Source of the DNA: Taibaiella soli
GTDB taxonomy: Bacteria > Bacteroidota > Bacteroidia > Chitinophagales > Chitinophagaceae
Direction: 5' to 3'
DNA: 64,000 nt
Assembly (NCBI RefSeq): GCF_003236175.1
Contig: NZ_QKTW01000017.1
Coordinates: 136,304 to 200,303, forward strand
Under the pieces are notes generated by a model. That model searched no databases. It was not told where the DNA came from and saw nothing but the letters and a program-made list of their open reading frames with translations. Position numbers and translations under genes: made by a program. Positions 51,208-60,982 of this stretch are shown in pieces. The stretch's first letter is position 1. Each line of letters begins with the position of its first letter.

Positions 51208-52662
51208 CTAAAAACTGATCTTCATATACCGCTCGCCATCCAGTACAATCGCCGCACCTTTGGGCTCCTTAATTTCCGAAACATGCCGCATGGCACTATC
51301 CGCAGCCGGGATAGGATATATCTCCAACGGGATATTCACTTTATACCCGGGAAGCGTACGTATGATCCAGTCGCCCTGCCAGCGATCATCAAACGGATAA
51401 GCAGCGGCCGGCGTAACAAACACGGGCAAATGCTCCTTTTGCGCAGCAGTCAATGCGTTATTGCAACTGTTATAAATTCTTATCTTTTTTGCGTGATCTT
51501 CGGTTGCCAGTTCACCGACAGTGGTATATACAGTAGCGGTCGCACCCAGAAAAACCAAGAGATAAACCGCTGTTACCACCACCTTTTGCTTTTTCAGGAG
51601 ACTCCATCCGTTCAGCAGATTAATGATCATCAATCCCAGTACTGGCACCAGGAAGCAATTAAGCCTGAACGTACCCAGCGGTAATTTACCGGCAACAAAC
51701 AATGCCAGCGTCACCCAGAGGAGCACGCAACTATAAACAGCGAGCATACTGGTTTCATCTTCTCTGCGGAAGAAATTTTTTATTGCGACAACATTGCAAT
51801 AGATAAATGCCGCGTATCCCAACACACCGAAAACATTTGCCAGCAAATCGCCCGAACCGAGAACGCCGAACATGGCATAAGTATTGACGAAAAATGTCTT
51901 GACACTAAATTTCTTCATCAACAGATCTTGCCAGAAATCCTGCATTCCCTGGTCAGCAAGTACATGCCGGACATCAAGCAAATAGAATACAGCCACAGCG
52001 ACCATGCCGATGCACAGCGGCAACCAGACAGCAGGACGCCACTGTCTGAATTTCACCGCGCGGAGTCCGGCTATGATATAAACCGGCGCCATAACGATCG
52101 GATAAGTATAACTGAAAAACGGACAGATGACAAAGCTGGCACAGAGCAGCAAGTAGCGGGAAGTCTTCAGCTGTTTCGTCTCCAGCCCGATTATCTCCAA
52201 AAACTGCCAGATAGCAACCAGACTGAGCGCCATTTCCATCGTGTATTGTTTTACCTGCGCAAAATAATGGATGGATGTATTGAACGAGATGTACAGCATG
52301 ATCCACAGAAAGCGCGACAGAACATCCTTCTTGAATATCCTGCCGGAGAGCTTGTACAGAAACGCGACACCTGCGCAATGCATCAGAAAAGATGGCAGGC
52401 GCAGTGAAGTATAACTGTAATCGTTTGCTGAAGCAAACGCTTTTATAAGCTCGAGATAAACCCTCGGAAACTGCTGCAGCCTGTCAAGGTTATGCCACAA
52501 CTGTGCTGCTGATTTGAATTTTATATTTTCCAGCAAGAACCATTCATCAACCCAAAAGGGAAGAATAGGAAAAATGGTAATTGCCAGTCCATATGCAATG
52601 AATATAATGAGCGTAATGATGCTAATGATCCTTACGGGCTTATTAAACAAGGGCTGTTGCAT
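51208..52662 (-). CDS. Polytopic glycosyltransferase-like membrane protein (GT39/ArnT type)
   Basis: 484 residues with about ten membrane helices. The first loop contains FPFWVDEWFLLENI, with the acidic pair expected in GT-C glycosyltransferases (a DE motif), and later loops include PIVMAPVYIIAGL. The C-terminal soluble region holds VFVTPAAAYPFDDRWQGDW. It probably transfers a sugar from a polyprenyl-linked donor at the membrane. The acceptor is unknown. No other envelope-sugar genes are next to it. Confidence 0.7.
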   Translation of the reverse strand: MQQPLFNKPVRIISIITLIIFIAYGLAITIFPILPFWVDEWFLLENIKFKSAAQLWHNLDRLQQFPRVYLELIKAFASANDYSYTSLRLPSFLMHCAGVAFLYKLSGRIFKKDVLSRFLWIMLYISFNTSIHYFAQVKQYTMEMALSLVAIWQFLEIIGLETKQLKTSRYLLLCASFVICPFFSYTYPIVMAPVYIIAGLRAVKFRQWRPAVWLPLCIGMVAVAVFYLLDVRHVLADQGMQDFWQDLLMKKFSVKTFFVNTYAMFGVLGSGDLLANVFGVLGYAAFIYCNVVAIKNFFRREDETSMLAVYSCVLLWVTLALFVAGKLPLGTFRLNCFLVPVLGLMIINLLNGWSLLKKQKVVVTAVYLLVFLGATATVYTTVGELATEDHAKKIRIYNSCNNALTAAQKEHLPVFVTPAAAYPFDDRWQGDWIIRTLPGYKVNIPLEIYPIPAADSAMRHVSEIKEPKGAAIVLDGERYMKISF

Positions 52663-52772
52663 TATGTCTACAGGTAAAAGGCCGCAAGATACGGCAAGAT
52701 AGCCGATTGATCAACCAGCTTAGTCGTACTATCAATGAAGGAGATTTTTACTTTGCCGCAACGGATTACAAT

Positions 52773-53243
52773 TTATCTGCCAACACGGTTTACAATGGTT
52801 GCAGCGATAAACGATACAAAACAGCCCAACGCAGCCATTGATCGCAGGAGGTTAAAATGATCCCAGGCACGCAGGATATCAGCCCAATTCGCAGGTATAT
52901 CGCCTGACGACCAGCGCCTTATCAACTGATTGATCGGTACATTTCCAAAACGCGTTACCAACAGACTTGTGAGCGCCAATAACCCGGAAATTACGGCAAA
53001 CACTGTGGCCGGCACTGACAAACGAACAACAATTGCATACCAGAAAGGAGTTATAACAGAAGCGATCATCACCGATTGCATCGTAATGCTATTGTGCTTC
53101 ATCAACTGCGTGCGGTAAGCGAGATGTACGTTTAGCGGTACTTCGTAAAACGTTGGCACCACATTCAGCAGGCCATAAATAAACGCGCCTGCCAACAAGC
53201 CTGTGGCCACCAGCGCAACAAACTGAGGGATCATAATTCTCAT
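52773..53243 (-). CDS. DUF1772 membrane protein
   Basis: 156 residues with four membrane helices. The sequence pattern VATGLLAGAFIYGLLNVVPTFYEVPLNVHLAYRTQ, followed by NVPINQLIRRW, fits DUF1772 (anthrone oxygenase-like). It is the last gene of a minus-strand group of three small membrane proteins divergent from a TetR regulator, and so is probably under its control. Confidence 0.75.
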   Translation of the reverse strand: MRIMIPQFVALVATGLLAGAFIYGLLNVVPTFYEVPLNVHLAYRTQLMKHNSITMQSVMIASVITPFWYAIVVRLSVPATVFAVISGLLALTSLLVTRFGNVPINQLIRRWSSGDIPANWADILRAWDHFNLLRSMAALGCFVSFIAATIVNRVGR

Positions 53244-53255
53244 GGTGTTTTAGTA

Positions 53256-53726
53256 TTATTTTTTACCGGGTCGGACTATACTCACAAAGATAATCAAGAT
53301 AAAAAGGGTCAGCTGAGCCAGATAAAAACGGTTTAGCTGCATGCTGATATGACGCTCCTGCCCTCCGGGAATAAAATTACCCGATGCCATTTTCCGAAAC
53401 TTCATACCTAAGCTGTTGCCGATAAAAACGCCATTTAACACGAGCAAAATGGCCAGCGCTAATTTGATCTTAAACCAAATTTCATCCCATAAACTATTGT
53501 TTATCGTCACCATGATTATACCGGTAAAAATAAGTATCACAGCACCTGTACGCACTAATCCACCGTATCGTCCCATCAACGGCAACAGACCTTGAGCGTG
53601 ACTATCACCCGCTGCGCTCATGCTGCAAAAAGTTTTAAAACTAATATAGTCTGTTACCGTAGCACCTGCCATAAGCACCAATCCGCAAAGATGTAAAGCG
53701 AGCAACAAACGCGACAATAGGCTCAT
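53256..53726 (-). CDS. Four-helix membrane protein
   Basis: About 156 residues from the ATG at 53726 (an earlier ATG at 53765 would overlap the upstream gene). Helices lie at about 3-28, 52-72, 83-105 and 130-150, with the conserved-looking LLLALHLCGLVLMAGATVTDY at the start. It resembles DUF2269/CopD-like small membrane proteins. It lies between two other membrane-protein genes with gaps of 12 bp and 4 bp, in an operon probably regulated by the divergent TetR protein. Confidence 0.65.
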   Translation of the reverse strand: MSLLSRLLLALHLCGLVLMAGATVTDYISFKTFCSMSAAGDSHAQGLLPLMGRYGGLVRTGAVILIFTGIIMVTINNSLWDEIWFKIKLALAILLVLNGVFIGNSLGMKFRKMASGNFIPGGQERHISMQLNRFYLAQLTLFILIIFVSIVRPGKK

Positions 53727-53730
53727 CGTT

Positions 53731-54195
53731 CTATTTTTTAAAGGATTGATATGTTTTGTATACACTGCGAATCTGTCCTATCCCAACTACAAACTGTAGC
53801 ACACCTGAGGCTTCAAACAGAAAGTTTTCAGGCACTTCATAAGCCGGTGCGGGAAACATAATACGCCAGCTGTCACGGTTCATGCCTGCGAAGTACAGCA
53901 GATTTTTCACCACGTGATTATACAAACCTTCAAACAATCCAATGCCTGTCCCAAACATAAGCACGGCAATGATGAGATAACTATACAGCCATAATTTCTT
54001 ACCCGATCTGCGATACTGCCAGGCCAACAACAGGCAAAGCAAGAAGGTCATTCCACCGAGCAATACGACATGCGCTCTCCAGGGTGTGCCATATACTACA
54101 GAGCCGTAATAATGATGAAAGGCCGTAAGCAGATATAGCCCGCCTGTCCAATACAGTGATTTATCCAGCGCTTTAAATCCGTTTTTCTGTTCCAT
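53731..54195 (-). CDS. Four-helix membrane protein, first in operon
   Basis: 154 residues with four membrane helices and a HHYYGSVVYGTPWRAHVV loop rich in histidine and tyrosine. Family not recognised. It is the first gene of the three-gene minus-strand unit and its start lies 133 bp from the divergent TetR gene. The AT-rich gap is the likely promoter and operator region for both. Confidence 0.6.
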   Translation of the reverse strand: MEQKNGFKALDKSLYWTGGLYLLTAFHHYYGSVVYGTPWRAHVVLLGGMTFLLCLLLAWQYRRSGKKLWLYSYLIIAVLMFGTGIGLFEGLYNHVVKNLLYFAGMNRDSWRIMFPAPAYEVPENFLFEASGVLQFVVGIGQIRSVYKTYQSFKK

Positions 54196-54328
54196 ACTAA
54201 TTTTATACTATTGTCAGATACCGAACATTTGTTTCGTTTTACAAATTTAAATGGGTATCGACCGCTCGGCCTAGGTACAATTCCTGTTAAATGACCAATA
54301 CTGAACAAATCACTTAAAAAGTCCAGAA

Positions 54329-54907
54329 ATGAAAACTGAATTAAAGAATGACCGTCGGACGCAGAAAACAAAAAAGCAGCTTGCCGCAGCACTTATAGAA
54401 TTGATAATGGAGAAAGGCTATGACGCCATCACCATTCGGGAGATCATTGACCGGGCGAATGTAGGACGCAGTACCTTTTACAGTCACTATGAAAGCAAGG
54501 AGCAACTGCTGGTCGGCAACATTAACTTTCAGCAGGCATTGATAGAGATGCCAGATGACGATCCTGACAATTATCCATGGGGTGTGAACGTATCTTATCT
54601 GTTCCAGCACACGAAAGAACATCTCGCGCTTGCAAAAGCCCTGGCAAGAACAAAAAGCATTGAACTAATAAGCAATCATTTCGCAGAATTGTGTGCCGCA
54701 CAGATTTATGAACGGCTGAAAAAACAATTGCCGCGCCGTGCCAGTCGCGCGGAGCTGCAAACAGCCCGTTATAAAGCAGAAGCCGCTGCCGGTGCTGTCG
54801 TGCGGATGCTCTTCAAATGGCTGGCGGACGGTGCTTCAACGTCTGTCGAGAAAATGACTGATTATGCCACACATATTCTGAAGAGTTGCTGTGACTACAC
54901 AAGATAA
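54329..54907 (+). CDS. TetR-family transcriptional regulator
   Basis: 192 residues. The TetR N-terminal HTH is clear at about 12-58: QLAAALIELIMEKGYDAITI, then IIDRANVGRSTFYSHYESKEQL. The C-terminal domain is helical and of the type often called TetR_C_7-like. It probably represses the divergent operon of membrane proteins until a ligand is bound. A strong terminator follows directly. Confidence 0.87.
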   Translation: MKTELKNDRRTQKTKKQLAAALIELIMEKGYDAITIREIIDRANVGRSTFYSHYESKEQLLVGNINFQQALIEMPDDDPDNYPWGVNVSYLFQHTKEHLALAKALARTKSIELISNHFAELCAAQIYERLKKQLPRRASRAELQTARYKAEAAAGAVVRMLFKWLADGASTSVEKMTDYATHILKSCCDYTR

Positions 54908-54909
54908 AA

Positions 54910-54950
54910 AACAACAAGGATCACGCAACGGTGATCCTTGTTGTTTTAAG
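54910..54950. terminator. Bidirectional terminator
   Basis: AACAACAAGGATCAC (54910-54924) and GTGATCCTTGTTGTT (54931-54945) pair perfectly, with A- and T-rich flanks. It separates the TetR gene from the convergent large Hint-domain gene. Confidence 0.9.
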
Positions 54951-54981
54951 CAGCGATGATGCTGATTCATTTTAGTGGAGC

Positions 54982-57900
54982 CTATACATTACCTGCAACC
55001 GCAGCATCCACAACCGGTACCGCTTTCAGCTTTGGCTTGTTGTTCAGGTGCTCCGTCAGCTTTTTCTGTTCTGCAAGCCACTCAGTCGTTGGCATCTTCA
55101 ATGCATTGATAAACGATTTGCAATGATTTTCCACAAAATCCTCTTCCGGCGTTGGCGGTGGTGTACGGTGAATAAATATCAGTGCAATTGCAACACCTAT
55201 ACCGACTACGGCCGCAACGACGCCTACCACCGGTATCGCCGAGCAAACTTCAATACCGGCCAGTGCGGCAATACCCGCGCCTGCTTCAGCAAGGAAAGCA
55301 ACACCGTTAGCGACCACCGAAAGTATATCCAGCACTTTGATAGAAACCGGCTGGCCAGATGCAAAATCTTTAGCCACTTCAAATCCGGAAACGACACAGG
55401 CCGCCCCCAATGCGATAATCGTCATACCTCTTGCAAAACCACTGGCTACTTTCGAAATTTTTGTCCAGCGCACAGACGCCGCAGCAATATCCTCCGCTTC
55501 TGCCACCGCTTCGCCGGCCGCAATACCACCGCGCGACAATGCCGGAGATTCCATGCCTGCAACTGCAGGATCATAACTTGCTACCCTGTTTGCAAAACTC
55601 ATGTATTTCACTTCGCTTTGCGCACCGTCCAGAATTCTGATTGCCTCTACCACTTCTGAAATTTCTGCATCAGCTTTGCTGATTAATTGTGCAGCTCTAT
55701 AAGATGCCAAATCACTAAACATGGAGAAGGAAGTATCCAATACCGTAGTAATGCTGAGTGTTTTTTGTTCTGGCGTCAGCGCTTCCCATTTCAGGAAAGA
55801 CTGTATGGATTCAACGATCGCGAAGCCATAAACAGCCATAGTAAGCGCTGTACCGATGGCGCGGACTTTAGGATTATCATTTGCCCACTGATTGATACGG
55901 GCTGCTATCGGCAGATCTGAAAATTTGCGCATTGCAGTTACCGCATCAGTAATAACAGTCCCCATTGCACTCACCAGCGCATTGACATTGTCTACTTCAA
56001 ACTGGTCCATGAGCTCCTTCAGATCTTTCAAGGCTTCTGCCCTGATGTTATCCGCCCATTTATCGCCCGCCAATAATGCATTGAAATACTGTCTGAAATA
56101 TTCGGTAAGGAAGCTTACAAAATCTTTGTTGGTGCTTGCGGTAGCACGCGTGGTCACAAAATTCAACCGGGTCGACACGATTTTTTCGTACAGCGCCGTG
56201 CTGTAAGAAACTTTAGTATCGCCACCCACGTCTACTTTAGTGGAAGGATCCAGTGCATACAACAGTGAGGAAAGATGCGTGATACGTGCACGGCCGTCGA
56301 GTGTATTCTGAATAGCCAACCCGGTCAGTGTAGGTTCAGCCGTACAAAACTCATATAGCTTTTTAGCCCAGCCCGCAGCATCCTTCGCGAGATACGGCTG
56401 CAGTCCCGGCACACTTTGTGCATAGGTATTGCTCATCAGTCTGGACGTAGCAATGTTGTAGCCTTTCTCTTTTGGAAAACTACTATTATCCGTGCCTTTC
56501 CAGAAATAATTCATCTTGGTATCTACATTTGCCAACTGCTTAAATTTGGCTTCGATATTCGGATCTTTACTCTGAGCGAAAGCCTGCGTAAGGTAACCCA
56601 CAGCAAATCTGTTGACCAGAAACGGCTTTACGTCGGGGTCTTTCAGTACGTCTACATCTGCCTGCGTCAGCGTTATACCATCCACTTTTGGTCTTGACTG
56701 GCCAAACCATTTCAGCCACTGATCATCTACAGAATACAGCATCAGATTTTTCAGCTTCGCAAAACTTTCTTCGTGCACGGTCTGCAAATCTGGCGTTGGC
56801 AATGTAAACAACTCATTTATGGAAAGACCAATGCTGGCTGACAAAGCTTTCGCCTCGCTTAACTGCTGAGACAATACTTGTGCATTCTGCTTGAGCAGTG
56901 GTGTTTCGTTCGTATGATTTTGCTGCTGCCATATGTTTTCAAGCATTGTCTGCAGTGCGGCGAAATTGTTGCAGGCGCCGGATAATTCATACGCTGTACC
57001 ACGATTATTGGTTTCAGACGAATCATAATCATACAGGAAACCGTTGAAACCCCGATAATCGAGTGAAAAATCAAATTCTGCGGCGACAAATTGAGATTGA
57101 CGCAACGCACAGTAATTTGGATCAATTTCTATCGTAGCATGCAACACGTTGGCTGTTTTATCCTGCACAATAGAAAATGCAATCTTAGAGGCTTTATTGA
57201 GCGCGGTTGTTTTCTTTTCATCACCCGGAGCAATCAGTTTACCAACTGTATGAAAACCTCCTTTCCCGTCTTCCACAAAGCCCATGTCAAAATGAAACCA
57301 GTTTTTTGATTCTGCTTCATCCTTATAAGTGGTGGTGTAATCGATGAGGCCAGTTGCGTTAAAACTAATTTGTTTCCCTTCAAACTGAACGGTGCCTTTT
57401 CCCACCAGACCGTTATGCATTAATTTAATGCTTCCGATCTCATCCTGTCCGTCTGCATGCGTTCTGTGCCAGTGGATGAACTTCCCGTCGATATGGGAAT
57501 CTGTCGGTTCGCCGTTAATAAACAGATGACCGTTGATCAGTGTCATCTTTTCGAAAGCTGGTGGCAGCTCCTGCGCATCACTTGTGCTGATGACAAGCTG
57601 CGGAACAATTTTTTCTTTTGTAGACATGAATTGGTGATTTATTTTTCCAAGGTTATTTGTATGAGCTGATCTTGACGCTATGGCAGCGGGTTGTTTTAAA
57701 ACCCGGAGGAATGCATCCATCACATTTGTTCCCAGCGCTTTTTTAAATAATGATTCGTTAGTGCGGATCAGTGTAGTAAATGCTTCCTGTTCCTGATGAT
57801 TCATATTCGAAAGCATATTGCTGGTCACGAAACCAGTTGTTATTTGCGGATAGCCTGCCAGGCAACAATACCCATTGGCATGATAAGAGCGGTGTCCGTT

Positions 57901-59235
57901 GCGGATATGAAATACAAAACCCGGGGGTGCTTCACCCATTTTAAATTTCCGTGTTTCTATTTTCGTTACCACTTCTTTCCGGTAAGTGACCTGTCCATCT
58001 TCAACTGAATCAATTTTCCAGATCACATCGCCGGTGCGCAGAAACCCGATTTCAAGATCAGGATTCAATGCCATAGACATCCGCGGTGCAAGGCTGCGCC
58101 ATCCGTTATCGGTGTATACAGCGTGCTCGAACGTCATAAACGGCTCGTCATCATTGATAGCATAAAGCTCTGTGATCTCGTTGCTGCACAATAACTCAGC
58201 CGAACATTCTGCAACGCTGCCATCAATTGCATAAAGTCTGTCGCGCTCAGCGATGGCTTCAATAGCACCGTATGTACCATCCGCATACAATATTTGTGTG
58301 CCACGGATCATACAACCGCCACCGCTTTCGCCGCTGCCACCCGCATCGGTACAGGTTTCTACTGTATTGTTAGGACCCGAAGACGTTTTGATGTTATACT
58401 TAGAAGGACCATTAGCAGAATTCAGCCAGTTGCTTACAGAAACTCCGTATACCGTGCGTTTCCAATGTTCTTCATAGCTGGAGCCTCGTGAACCACCGGA
58501 GCCTCCCTGACTGGGATAATGTTTGATTTTGGTAAAATAAGTATCTGACGCTACGTTACATGCCTGTACCAAAGGTTCATTAATGACATTGAATATAGTA
58601 CCATTCTGCGCGAAAGAAGGCTTGATGCCATCAAACCATTTATACTCACCAAAGCGTTCAAATTCCGACCAGCGATTGCTTTTGCTCCATTCAGCAGTCA
58701 AACGCCGGAAACGTGCATCGCCATTCGTCATAGAACCGAATACTTGTAAAAAAACGTACACAGGAAGACTGGATCCTGCGGTCTGGCATTGCAGCACAAA
58801 CCCCGTAAAGAATGTTTCAGAAGCAGCACCTGCAAGGATAATATCGGCCGCTGTCTTTGTGTCTGCGAAAAATGGCGCCAGCTTGTCGGGCTTATTCAAA
58901 TAATCAACTACCAGATTTGCGCCGATAGTCTTGCCATTTGTATCTAGCCATTGCACCATCTGCCCACTGCTGGCAGAAGAAACGGTTGCGTTAAACGACC
59001 AGCTGGAAATGGTTGACAGCACAAAACTGATGTACTTTACGGAGAATTCGGAGAAAGCGGTTCCATAAACTGTTTTTGACGCGGTAACGTAAGCGGACTC
59101 TGGAACGGAATTAAAAAAACTGGTCTTGACGCCGGAATCGCCTGCCTGGATAATGTTTTGCAGCGTTGACCGGAAATGATCATTGGGTGGTGCTGTAACG
59201 CCGTTAATGACGCTCATGAATTTAGCGAAGTCCAT
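54982..59235 (-). CDS. Large protein with internal Hint domain
   Basis: 1417 residues. A Hint (hedgehog/intein-type) autoprocessing domain sits inside at about 308-455. It begins after a Gly/Ser-rich linker at Cys308 (GGGCMIRGTQI), has a TxxH-like MTFEH block with His371, and ends YHANGYC with His452 and Asn454. The N-terminal 300 residues include YGVSVSNWL. The middle 450-1150 is a large region of unknown fold, and a long stretch near the C-terminus (about 1255-1385) carries several hydrophobic segments that could enter a membrane. No signal peptide is visible. Hint domains are common in toxins and secreted proteins that cut themselves. It could be a self-processing toxin, but nothing identifies the warhead. 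It is a single gene. Confidence 0.65.
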   Translation of the reverse strand: MDFAKFMSVINGVTAPPNDHFRSTLQNIIQAGDSGVKTSFFNSVPESAYVTASKTVYGTAFSEFSVKYISFVLSTISSWSFNATVSSASSGQMVQWLDTNGKTIGANLVVDYLNKPDKLAPFFADTKTAADIILAGAASETFFTGFVLQCQTAGSSLPVYVFLQVFGSMTNGDARFRRLTAEWSKSNRWSEFERFGEYKWFDGIKPSFAQNGTIFNVINEPLVQACNVASDTYFTKIKHYPSQGGSGGSRGSSYEEHWKRTVYGVSVSNWLNSANGPSKYNIKTSSGPNNTVETCTDAGGSGESGGGCMIRGTQILYADGTYGAIEAIAERDRLYAIDGSVAECSAELLCSNEITELYAINDDEPFMTFEHAVYTDNGWRSLAPRMSMALNPDLEIGFLRTGDVIWKIDSVEDGQVTYRKEVVTKIETRKFKMGEAPPGFVFHIRNGHRSYHANGYCCLAGYPQITTGFVTSNMLSNMNHQEQEAFTTLIRTNESLFKKALGTNVMDAFLRVLKQPAAIASRSAHTNNLGKINHQFMSTKEKIVPQLVISTSDAQELPPAFEKMTLINGHLFINGEPTDSHIDGKFIHWHRTHADGQDEIGSIKLMHNGLVGKGTVQFEGKQISFNATGLIDYTTTYKDEAESKNWFHFDMGFVEDGKGGFHTVGKLIAPGDEKKTTALNKASKIAFSIVQDKTANVLHATIEIDPNYCALRQSQFVAAEFDFSLDYRGFNGFLYDYDSSETNNRGTAYELSGACNNFAALQTMLENIWQQQNHTNETPLLKQNAQVLSQQLSEAKALSASIGLSINELFTLPTPDLQTVHEESFAKLKNLMLYSVDDQWLKWFGQSRPKVDGITLTQADVDVLKDPDVKPFLVNRFAVGYLTQAFAQSKDPNIEAKFKQLANVDTKMNYFWKGTDNSSFPKEKGYNIATSRLMSNTYAQSVPGLQPYLAKDAAGWAKKLYEFCTAEPTLTGLAIQNTLDGRARITHLSSLLYALDPSTKVDVGGDTKVSYSTALYEKIVSTRLNFVTTRATASTNKDFVSFLTEYFRQYFNALLAGDKWADNIRAEALKDLKELMDQFEVDNVNALVSAMGTVITDAVTAMRKFSDLPIAARINQWANDNPKVRAIGTALTMAVYGFAIVESIQSFLKWEALTPEQKTLSITTVLDTSFSMFSDLASYRAAQLISKADAEISEVVEAIRILDGAQSEVKYMSFANRVASYDPAVAGMESPALSRGGIAAGEAVAEAEDIAAASVRWTKISKVASGFARGMTIIALGAACVVSGFEVAKDFASGQPVSIKVLDILSVVANGVAFLAEAGAGIAALAGIEVCSAIPVVGVVAAVVGIGVAIALIFIHRTPPPTPEEDFVENHCKSFINALKMPTTEWLAEQKKLTEHLNNKPKLKAVPVVDAAVAGNV

Positions 59236-59617
59236 ATGGATGTTTAAAATGGTGTGTTTGTGCTTGAATAGGATCCACAGAACTGTGGCTCAATGTTGCC
59301 GACTGCGAGACATCTTCACTTCCTTTGTCATGAGCACAGAAAAAATTTCCTGCGAAATAAAAGTACTGTGCGGGCAATCCCAATGCAACGGGTAGTTTTC
59401 ACGTTTTTTGCACGGGTGATAATGACGCCTGGATCAGGTACTAGTACTTAATCTACAAACAAGCCTGATCATTTCTGATAACGGAATATCGCCCGGGAAG
59501 CCAAAAGTTAAACATCAGACCATTTTCAAGCCTACGGATTTTATTGATGCAGCCAAATTTCAATAGGCGATTTAGCCGTAATTTTATAACGAAATAGCAA
59601 AGGCTATAGCTCAAAAT
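59236..59617. other. Gene-free stretch
   Basis: About 380 bp between two divergent genes with no credible gene or RNA. It probably holds their promoters. No repeat seen. Confidence 0.5.
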
Positions 59618-60364
59618 ATGCCCGTAAGCAATTTACCACGATTCGTTATTTATCAGGCCAATCAAAAGGAGTTTCATATCTGCATGGAAGCAGACGGCCA
59701 ATTCATCCGGTGGACGAGCAACTATGCGCCCACACTGGATGTACGCTTTGCCCGCGAGGTAAAAAGAATTGATGATATTCCGGTTAAAAAACTTCCGAAA
59801 AAAACTGTTTTCGATGAAGGGACTTATGAGATAACCAAATCAGACACTAAAGAATCGGCGGAACAAAAGTTTATTGAAAGCATCGACCAAAAAACATTTT
59901 CGTTTATACTGCATGGTGAAAAACTAAAAGGACGATTTGCATTTAAAAAAGTTGTGGGTGGAACTGTGTTGCAAAAATACAAGGATAAATACGCGATTGA
60001 AGAAGATGTGCTGATGGGCGATTTATCGAGAACCATCAATACAATGATCCCCGACTATGATGAAAAAAAGGTAAAACTGCCGGGTAAAAAACAAACGAGA
60101 AAAGCCGTACCGCACGAAGCGCCACCAACTCCGGAACTACCAACGCCGGGCAATGGCATAGAAAATGAATACGATTTCACATTCTATCGCTCCAACAATG
60201 AACCTGATATTTGTGTGGTTACCGATGAATCCGGAGCTGTCTGCTTATTAAAAAAAGAAAACGACAACTGGGTGCTGCTGCAGCCGATAACCCGCATTTC
60301 GCCGAAAAAACAAGAAGCTCTAACAGCATACATCGGGTCACTGCCCAACCGGAAAAAGAAATGA
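59618..60364 (+). CDS. Hypothetical basic protein
   Basis: 248 residues. No signal peptide or membrane segment. Residues 5-145 form a compact region with LPRFVIYQANQKEFHIC, then KKTVFDEGTYEITKSDTKES and FSFILHGEKLKGRFAFKKV, recalling the small ligase-associated 3'-phosphoesterase (LigD N-terminal) fold, though its catalytic His motifs are not evident. A linker with KKQTRKAVPHEAPPTPELP leads to a short C-terminal domain. Uncertain; divergent from the Hint gene. Confidence 0.5.
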   Translation: MPVSNLPRFVIYQANQKEFHICMEADGQFIRWTSNYAPTLDVRFAREVKRIDDIPVKKLPKKTVFDEGTYEITKSDTKESAEQKFIESIDQKTFSFILHGEKLKGRFAFKKVVGGTVLQKYKDKYAIEEDVLMGDLSRTINTMIPDYDEKKVKLPGKKQTRKAVPHEAPPTPELPTPGNGIENEYDFTFYRSNNEPDICVVTDESGAVCLLKKENDNWVLLQPITRISPKKQEALTAYIGSLPNRKKK

Positions 60365-60410
60365 TCAATGTTGCGAGATCTTACATCCGGGGCACAAAAG
60401 AGAATTAAAG

Positions 60411-60437
60411 AGGAACGGTCGCTCAACCGTTCCTTTT
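60411..60437. terminator. Bidirectional terminator
   Basis: AGGAACGG (60411-60418) pairs with CCGTTCCT (60427-60434), followed by a T-run on the plus strand and by A-rich sequence on the other side. It overlaps the 3' end of the minus-strand receiver gene. Confidence 0.75.
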
Positions 60438-60848
60438 TAACTCACGGGCCAGTAATATTCCGTTCCGCAATAGTATATCGTTGAGCATTTCTATATTGAG
60501 CGGATTGATTAAATATCCGCAAACATTTTTATACTGTGATGCCTTCATTACATCGCTAGAACTAACGGACGAGGACAACATAACCACTTTAAACTTTGAC
60601 ATCGCCGGATCATTTATCCGCTCCAATTCTTCGAGAAATGTCCAGCCCACCATTGCCGGCATATTTATATCGAGCAGAATAACGCACGGTCCCGGAAATA
60701 CCGCTTCCCGCACAAACATCAATGCTTCGCGGGCGTTTGTAAATTCCTCTACCTGCAGTGTATAACGGTATTCCGCCAGGGTCTTTTTATGCGAATAATT
60801 AAACATCGCGTCATCATTGATCAACATAAGTCTGGTACAGGTTTCCAT
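60423..60848 (-). CDS. Single-domain response regulator
   Basis: 141 residues, receiver domain only. Acidic pair at about 12-13 (INDDAMF), phosphoacceptor Asp60 in VILLDINMPAM, Ser cluster VMLSSSV in the Thr/Ser position. The normally conserved Lys near the end (YLxKP) reads YLINPLN, so it is replaced by Asn and the phosphorylation response may be altered. No kinase gene is adjacent. Such stand-alone receivers act by protein contact. Confidence 0.82.
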   Translation of the reverse strand: METCTRLMLINDDAMFNYSHKKTLAEYRYTLQVEEFTNAREALMFVREAVFPGPCVILLDINMPAMVGWTFLEELERINDPAMSKFKVVMLSSSVSSSDVMKASQYKNVCGYLINPLNIEMLNDILLRNGILLARELKRNG

Positions 60849-60982
60849 CGGCTATTTTGCTATTTACGGGTTCTGATTTAATAATAATATCGGTATTAAT
60901 TCTATCAAGTTCCCTGATCATGATAAAAAAACATGCCAACGAACGAACGCGCGAAAAGAATAATAAAACTGAAGGCAACCAT

